From: an uncultured Erysipelotrichaceae bacterium
Lineage (GTDB): Bacteria; Bacillota_I; Bacilli_A; Erysipelotrichales; Erysipelotrichaceae
Assembly (NCBI GenBank): GCA_902782505.1
Contig: CACZNO010000002.1
Coordinates: forward strand, 1-13,007
Reading direction: 5' to 3'
Length of the DNA: 13,007 bases
Shown: in pieces, positions 1 to 7,600 of the stretch
Position numbering within the stretch: position 1 is the first letter of the stretch
Layout of the letters: every line of letters begins with the position of its first letter
Notes under the pieces: model-generated
Databases searched by the model: none
Seen by the model: the letters and a program-made list of their open reading frames with translations, nothing else
Told to the model about the DNA's origin: nothing
Position numbers and translations under genes: made by a program

Positions 1-1917
1 ACCTACGATTTGCAGGAAATGTTAAAGGCGACGATCAGCGATCAGATCAATCTCGTCGTATTTACCGGCGGATGCAAGAACTGGCGCAACAACATCGTCA
101 GCAAGTCCGTCAACCAGGTCTACCAGGTCACGACCGGGGATATGGAATGCCTCGTTCCCAATGCCGGAAACGCGGCGATGACCAATCCTGAAACCCTGAC
201 CAGTTTCATTCAATACTGCGAAGAGAATTTCCCCGCCAACCGTTACGACCTGATTTTCTGGGATCACGGCGGAGGATCGATCAGCGGTTACGGCTACGAT
301 GAAAAATACCCGAACTCCGGTTCGATGGACCTCGCGGGCATTGATAAAGCTTTAACTGCGGCAGGCGTCTCGTTCGATTTCATCGGTTTCGACGCGTGCT
401 TAATGGCGACTACGGAAACGGCGTTAATGCTGAGCGAACACGCCGACTATATGATCGGTTCCGAGGAATCCGAACCGGGCATCGGCTGGTACTACACCAA
501 CTGGCTGACCAAATTGTCGCAGAACACTTCGATGCCGACCCTGGAGATCGGCAAACAGATCGCGGATGACTTCGTTTCGACCTGTGCAAGCCAGTGCCGC
601 GGACAGAGCGCGACCCTGTCCGTCATCGATTTGGCGGAATTTGAAAAGACGGTTCCTTCGAAACTCGCGGCGTTCTCCCAATCGGCGAACACCCTGATCA
701 CCGGCAACGGTTACCGGACGATTTCCTCGGCCCGCAGCGGCTCGCGTGAATTCGGCGCGTCCGGCGGTATCGACATGGTCGACTTCATCGACATGGCCAA
801 CCGCGTGGGAACCAAGGAAGCCAAGGAACTGGTGAACGCGTTACTCAGCGCTGTCAAGTACAACAATACCTCGTCGGATATGTCGAACTCGTACGGATTA
901 TCCATCTACTTCCCGTACCGTTCCACGAAGTATCTGAACCCGGCATTGAAAACGTACAACGCGATCGACATGGACAAGGATTACACGGCGTGCATCAAGA
1001 ACTTCGCGACGTACTCGACCAGCGGACAGATTTCCTCGGGCGGTAACTCGAATCCGTATTCTTCCTTACTGGGAAGTTATTCGCAGGATTACCAGACGGT
1101 GTCTTCGGGCGATCTGATCAATACGTTACTGAACACGTTCTTATCCGGCGGATTGAGCGGAGGGGGATCTTCCCAGCAGCAGCAACAGTCCAATCCGTAT
1201 GAAAGTTACTATCAGATCTTCAATATGCTGTTCGGCGGAAGATCAATCGACACCCGTTCGATTTCCGACTACATCGCGGCGAATCACTTCGACGCCGATC
1301 TGAACTGGAAGAACGGCAAGATCAAACTGACCAAAGACCAGTGGAGCCTGGTGGACAACCTGCAGCTCAACGTCTTCTACGATGACGGAGAAGGGTATGT
1401 GGATCTTGGTACCGACAATCTCTTCAAGATCGATCAGGACGGAAATCTGGTCGGCGAAGCGGTTACGGACTGGATGAGCATCAACGGACAGATCATCCCG
1501 TATTACTATGTATCCTACAACGGACAGGAAAACGGCGATTATGTGACGACCGGCAGAGTTCCGTGCCTGCTGAACGGGGAAAAGGCGAACCTGATTCTCG
1601 CGCAGATCAAGGAAGGATCTTCGCTGGAATGGGTCGTCGCAGGCGCATCGTACTCTTACGAAGATGTGGATCCGGAATCCGCAATCACCGCGAAGAACCT
1701 GACCGAACTGACGGTCGGCGACACGATTGACTTCGTATGCGATTACTACGCGTATGACGGAACGTATCTGGATTCCTACCTGCTGGGCGATCAGATGACG
1801 GTCACCGGCGAATGGACCATCGGCAACATGGACATCGACGGACAGTATGTCCTGGCGACTTACCAGTTCACCGATATCTACCAGCAGAACTATTGGAGCG
1901 CTCCGTTAGGACACTAA
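1..1917 (+). CDS. Clostripain-family (peptidase C11) secreted cysteine protease, 5'-truncated
   Basis: The reading frame is open from base 1, so the N-terminus (signal peptide and start of the catalytic domain) lies outside the window. The C11 catalytic dyad is visible: His in the motif FWDHGGG (codon 265-267) and Cys in GFDACLMA (codon 397-399), the pattern of clostripain and related clan CD proteases, which usually cleave after Arg or Lys. The rest of the catalytic domain runs to about base 1010 (motif YGLSIYFPY near 890-915). A Gly/Ser/Asn-rich linker with a five-Gln run follows (about 1018-1200), then a beta-rich C-terminal region of unknown role ending in SAPLGH. No sortase motif or C-terminal membrane anchor is visible. 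The protein is probably secreted and degrades extracellular protein or peptide. Family assignment is firm; specificity and localisation are inferred. A terminator directly follows the gene, so it is transcribed separately from the sigma operon. Confidence 0.9.
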   Translation, partial: TYDLQEMLKATISDQINLVVFTGGCKNWRNNIVSKSVNQVYQVTTGDMECLVPNAGNAAMTNPETLTSFIQYCEENFPANRYDLIFWDHGGGSISGYGYDEKYPNSGSMDLAGIDKALTAAGVSFDFIGFDACLMATTETALMLSEHADYMIGSEESEPGIGWYYTNWLTKLSQNTSMPTLEIGKQIADDFVSTCASQCRGQSATLSVIDLAEFEKTVPSKLAAFSQSANTLITGNGYRTISSARSGSREFGASGGIDMVDFIDMANRVGTKEAKELVNALLSAVKYNNTSSDMSNSYGLSIYFPYRSTKYLNPALKTYNAIDMDKDYTACIKNFATYSTSGQISSGGNSNPYSSLLGSYSQDYQTVSSGDLINTLLNTFLSGGLSGGGSSQQQQQSNPYESYYQIFNMLFGGRSIDTRSISDYIAANHFDADLNWKNGKIKLTKDQWSLVDNLQLNVFYDDGEGYVDLGTDNLFKIDQDGNLVGEAVTDWMSINGQIIPYYYVSYNGQENGDYVTTGRVPCLLNGEKANLILAQIKEGSSLEWVVAGASYSYEDVDPESAITAKNLTELTVGDTIDFVCDYYAYDGTYLDSYLLGDQMTVTGEWTIGNMDIDGQYVLATYQFTDIYQQNYWSAPLGH

Positions 1918-1938
1918 GACACAAAAAAACCGTGACAG

Positions 1939-1966
1939 GGCGGCCTGAAACAAGGCCGCCTTTCTT
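1939..1966 (+). terminator. Rho-independent terminator after the clostripain-like gene
   Basis: An 8-bp GC-rich stem, GGCGGCCT (1939-1946) with AGGCCGCC (1953-1960), encloses a 6-base loop and is followed by TTTCTT. It lies 21 bp past the stop codon. The T-tract is broken by one C, so termination may be incomplete. Confidence 0.8.
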
Positions 1967-1981
1967 ATCGTACGGAATGGC

Positions 1982-2011
1982 TTTACAGGGTGAAACGGTG
2001 CGTGGTATGGT
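1982..2011 (+). promoter_or_regulatory. Candidate housekeeping promoter of the sigma/PrsW operon
   Basis: TTTACA (1982-1987, 5 of 6 to the -35 consensus) is followed after 18 bp by TATGGT (2006-2011, 4 of 6 to the -10 consensus). Transcription would start near 2018, giving a leader of about 47 nt. The leader contains a small hairpin, CCGCA (2026-2030) with TGCGG (2035-2039). A TGAAAC at 1991-1996 resembles an ECF -35 element, but no CGTA-type -10 follows at the right distance. Identified by inspection only. Confidence 0.4.
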
Positions 2012-2064
2012 TTGACTGTGAAGTTCCGCAACGATGCGGGACAAGCGCGAAAGGGGGATAGGCC

Positions 2065-2625
2065 ATGACCGATGATCAGTTGTATCAGGTATATCTTTCC
2101 GGCGATCAATCCGCCGGCGATCAGCTGATGATTCGCTATGCCGACAAACTGACGGCGTATCTGGATGCCTTTCTTCACAATGCGGGGGACGCCGAAGATT
2201 TGATGCTGGATTGCTTCACGGTGATCCTGGTGGACAAACCGAAAATCGCGGAAGGCAATTTCAGTTCCTATCTGTTCAAGGTTGCCCGCAACAAGGCCAA
2301 TCGCCTGTGGAAACTCCGGTTCAAGCGTCAGGAATTCCAACTGGACGAAAGCCTGTATGAAATCATTCCGGCGGAAGATGTTTCCCCGGAAGACCGGGTG
2401 TTCCGAAACGAGCGGAATATCACCCTGCAGCGCTGTTTGGGAAAAATCGCGCCGCAATACCGGGAAGCTTTATGGTTATACTATTTTATGGATATGAGTT
2501 ATGCGGAAGCCGCGAAAGTCATGAACTGTTCAACGAAGAAAGTGGAAGACTTATTGAGAAACGGAAAAGCGCGGCTGAAACAGGAATTGGAAAAGGAGGG
2601 AATCACGTATGCGGACATCGGATGA
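2065..2625 (+). CDS. ECF-family RNA polymerase sigma factor
   Basis: 186 residues, the usual size of an extracytoplasmic-function sigma factor. Sigma region 2 covers about residues 14-85: DAEDL at 42-46 is the core-RNAP-binding signature and SYLFKVARNKANRLWK at 68-83 is the helix contacting the -10 element. Sigma region 4 covers about 121-175, with a helix-turn-helix of the form YAEAAKVMNCSTKKVEDLLRNGKARL (146-171, interrupted here only for description) that would read the -35 element. There is no long C-terminal extension. The ATG follows AAGGGGG (2051-2057) at good spacing. It is the first gene of an operon whose next three products are membrane proteins, one of them a PrsW-type protease, so it is probably held inactive at the membrane and released by proteolysis. 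The regulon is unknown. Family call is firm; the mode of regulation is inferred. Confidence 0.92.
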   Translation: MTDDQLYQVYLSGDQSAGDQLMIRYADKLTAYLDAFLHNAGDAEDLMLDCFTVILVDKPKIAEGNFSSYLFKVARNKANRLWKLRFKRQEFQLDESLYEIIPAEDVSPEDRVFRNERNITLQRCLGKIAPQYREALWLYYFMDMSYAEAAKVMNCSTKKVEDLLRNGKARLKQELEKEGITYADIG

Positions 2626-2932
2626 ACGCATCAGCGAATTACATAAACGCATGGATACACGCCGGTATCAGAAAGACCTGCGGAAATACCGTCTCCAGTC
2701 GGGCCTGATGGCTGCGGGTTGTCTGGCAATCGTGATTGCATTGTCTTTCGTCATGTCCGGCGTATCGGTTCAAAACCCGGACGCTTTGCCGGGCGGGATT
2801 TCCGCGAGTATCTTTGCGGATCACACTGTCTTGGGATACGTGGTGATCGCGCTTTTGGCGTTTAGTCTCGGAGCGTTTGTTACGGTATTCTGTTACCGGC
2901 TGAAAAGACACATGGAGGAACGCGATGATTGA
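2609..2932 (+). CDS. Small two-helix membrane protein, putative anti-sigma factor
   Basis: 107 residues. A basic, probably cytoplasmic N-terminus (1-30) carries the pattern RIxxLHxxM (7-15) followed by many Arg and Lys. A first membrane helix lies at about 31-54, an extracytoplasmic loop of about 18 residues follows, then a second helix at about 73-96 and a basic tail. The gene overlaps the sigma gene by 17 bp, with its own AAGGAGGG (2593-2600) inside the sigma coding region, the arrangement expected for a sigma/anti-sigma pair. I do not recognise a named family, and the cytoplasmic part is shorter than typical zinc or RsiW-like anti-sigma domains, so the anti-sigma role rests on position, topology and the PrsW gene downstream. 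The product of 4279-4575 is a paralogue. Alternative: an accessory or sensory subunit of the 7-helix protein encoded next. Confidence 0.75.
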   Translation: MRTSDERISELHKRMDTRRYQKDLRKYRLQSGLMAAGCLAIVIALSFVMSGVSVQNPDALPGGISASIFADHTVLGYVVIALLAFSLGAFVTVFCYRLKRHMEERDD

Positions 2933-3542
2933 AGTCGTTGAGAATGCCTTACAAATTGCCGTTTTGGTGATCTGTTCCGTGATCGCGGTATACAAAGCGG
3001 TTCACTATAACAGCCGGACCTGGGCTTTGGCGGCTTTCTTTTTCATAAGCTGGGTGATGGGAGACATCTACTGGCTTGTGTGTCTTCTGTTTTATGACAC
3101 GACACCGCAGATCTCCATCGTATCGGATTTGAGCTGGTACGCGTCGTATATGTTTTTGTATCTGATGTTATTGCGGACATCAAAACCGGATCCGGGCAGT
3201 ACGAAACAGGCGCTGCCCTGGCTTGGCCCCCTGTTCGCGGCAGGTATGGCGGTATTCTTTATGCTGAAGGGCGAGATCCTGAACAATCTGATCTACGGAT
3301 CCCTGATGGGATTACTGCTGTTTTCTTCCATCAACCGTCTTATTAACCGCACAACGGACCGGAATCAACGTTTTTTGCCCGCGATGATTCTTGTGTTCTG
3401 CCTTTTGGAATACGGGCTCTGGATTTCTTCGTGCTTCTGGACGTCGGACACTCTCGCCAATCCCTATTACTGGTTTGATGTTCTTTTAACGGTCAGCTTC
3501 CTGTTCTTTCTTCCGGCCATCCGAAAGGCGGTGTCCGCATGA
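2925..3542 (+). CDS. Polytopic membrane protein of unknown function in the sigma/PrsW operon
   Basis: 205 residues, mostly hydrophobic, with about seven predicted membrane helices (roughly 6-25, 33-55, 66-84, 97-115, 117-135, 148-169 and 180-200). Aromatic residues are abundant in the segments around GDIYWL, SWYASYMFLY and NPYYWFDVLL. I do not recognise the family and see no catalytic motif. The ATG follows GGAGGAA (2914-2920) and overlaps the end of the preceding gene by 8 bp; its own TGA overlaps the start of the PrsW gene (ATGA), so the genes are translationally coupled. By position it could be the signal-sensing or scaffold component of the sigma-release circuit, or a target of it; this is inference only. 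Confidence 0.8.
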   Translation: MIEVVENALQIAVLVICSVIAVYKAVHYNSRTWALAAFFFISWVMGDIYWLVCLLFYDTTPQISIVSDLSWYASYMFLYLMLLRTSKPDPGSTKQALPWLGPLFAAGMAVFFMLKGEILNNLIYGSLMGLLLFSSINRLINRTTDRNQRFLPAMILVFCLLEYGLWISSCFWTSDTLANPYYWFDVLLTVSFLFFLPAIRKAVSA

Positions 3543-4168
3543 TCTACATCGAAAACATCTACATCTGTCTGGCCGCTCCGCTTTTCCTGGCGATTCTTTG
3601 CTTAAGGCGTGACGGAAGGAGAAGTCTCATCTTCGTACTGGCGGGCATGAGCGCCTGTCTTCTCTCGGCGTATGTCAGCACCTATCTTGCCGGTGCGGCG
3701 GGTATCGACCAGGCGACCGCGTCCTATGAGATCTCTCCGGCGGTGGAGGAAATCATGAAGTCATTACCGCTTCTGTTTTTCATCCTGGTGTTTGAGCCGG
3801 AGAGAAGATTCGTCCGTTCGGGGACGCTGTTGGTGGCGGTCGGGTTTGCGACCTTCGAGAACGTCTGTTTCCTTACTTCCTATGGCACATCGGATCTTCT
3901 GAGCCTGGTGATCCGCGGATTCGGAACCGGGGCGATGCACGTGGTCTGCGGGATGATCGTGTCCATCGGTTTATTCTATCTTTGGGACCGGATATGGCTC
4001 AGAGTGGTGGGAACCTTCGCGCTTTTGTGCTTTGTCACAACCTTCCATGCGGTCTTCAACATTTTTGTCAGTCAGACCGGTGTGATCTTCTGGATCGGCA
4101 GTCTGATTCCGCTGTCGGCGGTTTTGGTCTATCTGTTGTTTTTCCGGGGGAGAACCGCCAAGCCCTGA
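3539..4168 (+). CDS. PrsW-family intramembrane protease
   Basis: 209 residues with six or seven hydrophobic segments. The PrsW signatures are all present in order: EEIMK (E70, E71, K74), GFATFEN (E107, N108), H134 in GAMHVVCG, and H170/N174 in FHAVFN. These Glu and His residues are the likely metal ligands and catalytic residues of this membrane-embedded family. In Bacillus subtilis, PrsW makes the site-1 cut in the anti-sigma factor RsiW and so activates the ECF sigma factor SigW. Here the gene shares an operon with an ECF sigma factor and a small membrane protein, so the small protein (and perhaps its paralogue at 4279-4575) is the obvious candidate substrate. The start overlaps the upstream stop (ATGA), with AAAGGCGG (3525-3532) as a probable ribosome site. 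Family call is strong; substrate is inferred. Confidence 0.88.
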   Translation: MIYIENIYICLAAPLFLAILCLRRDGRRSLIFVLAGMSACLLSAYVSTYLAGAAGIDQATASYEISPAVEEIMKSLPLLFFILVFEPERRFVRSGTLLVAVGFATFENVCFLTSYGTSDLLSLVIRGFGTGAMHVVCGMIVSIGLFYLWDRIWLRVVGTFALLCFVTTFHAVFNIFVSQTGVIFWIGSLIPLSAVLVYLLFFRGRTAKP

Positions 4169-4181
4169 ACAGAATTTCCAT

Positions 4182-4206
4182 GCGCTTAAAAAAGCGCTTT
4201 TTTTTC
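4182..4206 (+). terminator. Strong Rho-independent terminator of the sigma/PrsW operon
   Basis: The stem GCGCTT (4182-4187) with AAGCGC (4192-4197) has an AAAA loop, which can pair further with the T-tract, and is followed by nine T residues (4198-4206). It starts 14 bp after the PrsW stop codon and separates this operon from the next gene. Confidence 0.9.
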
Positions 4207-4242
4207 GCGTTTGGGTTCGGGTTTTTCCTTTGTTCCGTACAC

Positions 4243-4248
4243 ATAATA
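4243..4248 (+). promoter_or_regulatory. Weak candidate -10 element before the second small membrane gene
   Basis: CATAAT matches five of six consensus -10 bases and lies 30 bp before the start codon at 4279, just past the terminator. No convincing -35 hexamer is present at 16-18 bp (the sequence there is G/T-rich). It may need an activator or an alternative sigma factor. Confidence 0.3.
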
Positions 4249-4278
4249 GGTGAAAGGCTTATGCAGGAGGGTTGTCCT

Positions 4279-4575
4279 ATGATGACAGAAGAAAACCGCA
4301 TCGCGGCTTTACATGAGAAAATGGCTGCCCGCCGGCGCATGCAGGAGCGGCGGAAAACAGGCGTAATAGGCGCATGCAGCGTCGTCCTTTCCGTCTGCCT
4401 TCTCTTTGTTGTCCTTGAAAGCGGAATCGGACACGGTAACCAGGCATCCGGTATGTACAGCGGTGCCATGATTCTGTTTGAAGGTGTCGGAGGGTATGCG
4501 TTGGTCGCCATCATCGCGTTTACGGCAGCCGTAATCATTACGGTACTTTGCATGCGCCGTCAAAACAGGAAGTAG
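4279..4575 (+). CDS. Small two-helix membrane protein, paralogue of the putative anti-sigma factor
   Basis: 98 residues starting at the tandem ATGATG behind CAGGAGGG (4264-4271). The frame is open further upstream, but that part has no ribosome site and would cross the terminator, so the start at 4279 is preferred. Layout matches the product of 2609-2932: a basic N-terminus with RIxxLHxxMxxRR at the same residue numbers (7-19), a membrane helix at about 27-48, a loop of about 24 residues, then a helix at about 72-92 starting GYALVAIIAF (compare GYVVIALLAF in the paralogue), a Cys near the end of the helix, and a basic tail. The two genes therefore come from duplication. This copy lies 40 bp in front of the large secreted protein gene with no terminator between, so they are probably co-transcribed. 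Function unknown; possible roles are a second anti-sigma-like regulator, a decoy PrsW substrate, or a partner of the secreted protein. Confidence 0.78.
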   Translation: MMTEENRIAALHEKMAARRRMQERRKTGVIGACSVVLSVCLLFVVLESGIGHGNQASGMYSGAMILFEGVGGYALVAIIAFTAAVIITVLCMRRQNRK

Positions 4576-4615
4576 TTCATAATCATCATTCAAAAAACCA
4601 AGGGGGTAATAACGG

Positions 4616-7600
4616 ATGAAACAGACAAAAAGAATATTGAGTTTACTGGTTTCACTGGCTATCGTGTTTACCATGATCGTTCTGCCGAAACAGGAAGTGA
4701 AGGCGTGGCTTGTGGATAACGCGTCGGATCTGAACACGGCAAGTGAAATCCTCAAACTGGACGAAACCATTCCGGAACAGTTGGATAAATATCCGGACGA
4801 TGTGTACGGCATGGGGGAAGAACAGCCGTTCTTATTATCGGAACAGAATGAGCTGGCGTTAATCATTCAGGGCAGTAAGGGTCCGAAGATGTACCGGATG
4901 GATACCTTCAATATGAATATGACTTACCGGGACGAGTATGACCGCTGTTGGATCAACGGCATTAACTTCGCCAACGCCACAAAAATCTCTTCCTTCGGAG
5001 CAACCAATCTGGAGAATTACAACGACCTTTACTTTATTCAGAGTATCGGTGTGGACCGCGACGGTACCGGACGGAAACAATTCGTCGCGTCGGCCGGTTA
5101 CACCGCGAATTATGTGAGATTAGTAGTGCAGCACGCCGCGACAGGCGCAGCAAAAACTTACACCATCGGAAAAGCGGCAATCGCAGATACAGCTTCACAC
5201 TGGATGATGGACAACTATCTGGCGATCACCGCCGGCGACTACGACGGGGACGGGAGAGATTCCATCGTGGTCTATTTCTGCGGAGACGGGGACAACGCGA
5301 AACTGATCGAGTTCTACCCGACTTCCGGCGACGAATGGGCCAGCAGGACCGTATTGAATCTGAACACGGTTCTGGTCAACAAGGAGTATCAGACCAGTGA
5401 TGAATATAAACATAGACCAGTAGTCAGTTTGGCGACCGGCGACTTCAACGGAAACGGAAGAGATCAGCTAGCCTTTTCGGCAGGTTTCTATAATACTTCC
5501 GGAGGTCCGGGCGCCGGATACCAGGATTATGAGTGCGATAATCTCGAACAGTTCTCCAGCTGCATCGGGATCTGTGACTACAATTCCGGATGGAGCGCGT
5601 CTTCCCCGATCTGGATGTACGACAAGTCCAGCGACTTTATCGGCGGCGGCAGCGAAAAGACATACGCGGTGACGATCATGCACGCGGCGGTTATTGCGGC
5701 CGGCGACGTGGACAACGACGGTATGGACGAAATCGTCGCGGCAGGGTACCTGGACAAGGATAAAGACGACGACAGCAAGAACTACGCGAGAGTAACGGAA
5801 GTCAACGGCAAGGTCACGAAGGTCAGTGATATCTGTAACTGGTCGGATAAACTGGTCTGTTCCGTGATCAACTATTCCAATACGGGTTACGGCAGAACGG
5901 CTTTGAAGGCTTTCGCGATGCCGAATTGTCAGAATTACACATTCCATAATTACTGCAAGGAAGAAGATTTTGTCTTCACGAAATTAGCCATGGCATGCGG
6001 CAAAGTCAACGGCAATAATTCCCCGGAAGAAGTCTTTATCGGTGGTATTGTCTACGATTTCTCCAAACAGACTCCCAAAGTAATCTATACTCCGGAGTTC
6101 GTGAGTTTTGATGAGACAACCGTATCCGGTGACGGGGCGGGAACCCAAAGTTCCGTAAACTGGGTGCGTAACGTTGCGGCAGGCAACTTCAACGCAAACG
6201 ACGCCGGAAGAGAACAGTTTGTCTTCACGTTCTGGCAGAAAGTCTACGGCTCGGACCACAAAGAGTACTCGGCCATTGTCGGGGCGATTGCCGGTGTTGA
6301 ATACCAGGATGATAAAGATACAGCCGGGAACGTGACCAGTTACGGCGCACCGAAGTATCACGCCTGCAGCGTCACGACGTCTCCCTGGTGGAGCGAACAT
6401 CCGATTAATGACAGCACCGATACGTCCGCTGCGCAGGTGTTCGTCAAAGTCGCTTCCAGTTCCTATGCGATCAACGCGGTTCCGGTCGCGGTCGATATGG
6501 ACGATGACGGCTTGATGGGACGCTTCGTCAAGAAGGGCTATGTCTACACCGACCCGGAAGTCTACGCGGTCTTACAAGCTGCTCCGTACTTCGCGGACAT
6601 CAACAAGGCCGGCGGGTATGAAGATCCAGGGGATACTGCCTATGGCTTCTCGTATTCGTTCGGAAACAGCACTTCCCGTTCGGATAACGTGTCGTTTGAA
6701 GTCGGCCTCAATTCCGAAGTAGCCGGCCCGGCATTAAAGATGTCTTTGGAATTGGGATACGCAATGGACTGGTCGCATTCGTATGAAACCAGTTATAAAG
6801 TCGAAACATCCACCACCTTCCACGCCCAGAGCAAATCCATCGTGGTCCTCAGCCGTGTTCCGCAATTAGTATACATTTATGACCTTTGGAACCCGGACAC
6901 CCAGGAATGGATTCCGCAGGGCTACAACGTCCGTGTTCCGATGACGCCGAAATTCTTCCAACTCAGCATCGACGAATACAACGAATTCGTGGATGAATAC
7001 AACGCCCGGTTAAAGCCCAACAGCGAATATGCGCTCTTCAAGATCCAGCCGGGTATCGATATACCGGCGGATCATGAAGGATATCCGGAGAATTACTGGA
7101 GTGATTGGGCGCAGGCCGGTCCGTACAATTCGCCGCTTTCCGACGAATCGTTCACCCTGGGGTATTCCAGCGGCAACGTGGAGTTCTCGTATTTAACCGA
7201 AGAGGAACAATCCGAAACCGAGGAGGTCAGCCACGGCTTCCATTACGGATTCTCGATCCAGGGAGGCGCCAGTTTCGTGGTCGGCGAAGCGTGGGTCGGC
7301 GGATACGGGTCGATCGACTACAGTCATTCGACCGGATACACATCCACGACTGCAACGGCGAAAAACTGCAGCGGCAAGGTCCAGAACATTTCACTGGATG
7401 ATTTGGAATTAGACGGTATGACAAAGGCGCAGTTTAGACAGGCGTATGCGTTCGACTGGTCCTTCGGAAAATGGGCAAAACAACTCGCGCAAAACGGAGG
7501 AGCGGTTACGTTCTACGGATACACATTGACGAAAGTGGCGCACCGCGCATTACCTCCGGCGAACAGCGAACAGACGAAAATCGTGAATCCAGGTTATTCC

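Noticed and set aside
1991..1996. TGAAAC as an ECF (SigW-like) -35 element for autoregulation of the sigma operon; a second TGAAAC at 10054-10059.
   Set aside because: The SigW-type -10 motif CGTA is absent at 16-17 bp in both places (TGAC and TCGA are found), so ECF control cannot be supported from sequence.
3982..4278. Upstream extension of the 98-residue membrane protein gene in the same frame.
   Set aside because: It overlaps the PrsW coding region in another frame, crosses the strong terminator at 4182-4206 and has no ribosome site; ATGATG at 4279 follows CAGGAGGG and gives a protein that lines up with its paralogue.
7105..7401. A plus-strand frame of 98 codons inside the large secreted protein gene.
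   Set aside because: It is a shadow of the long frame, with an Arg-rich product and no start signals.
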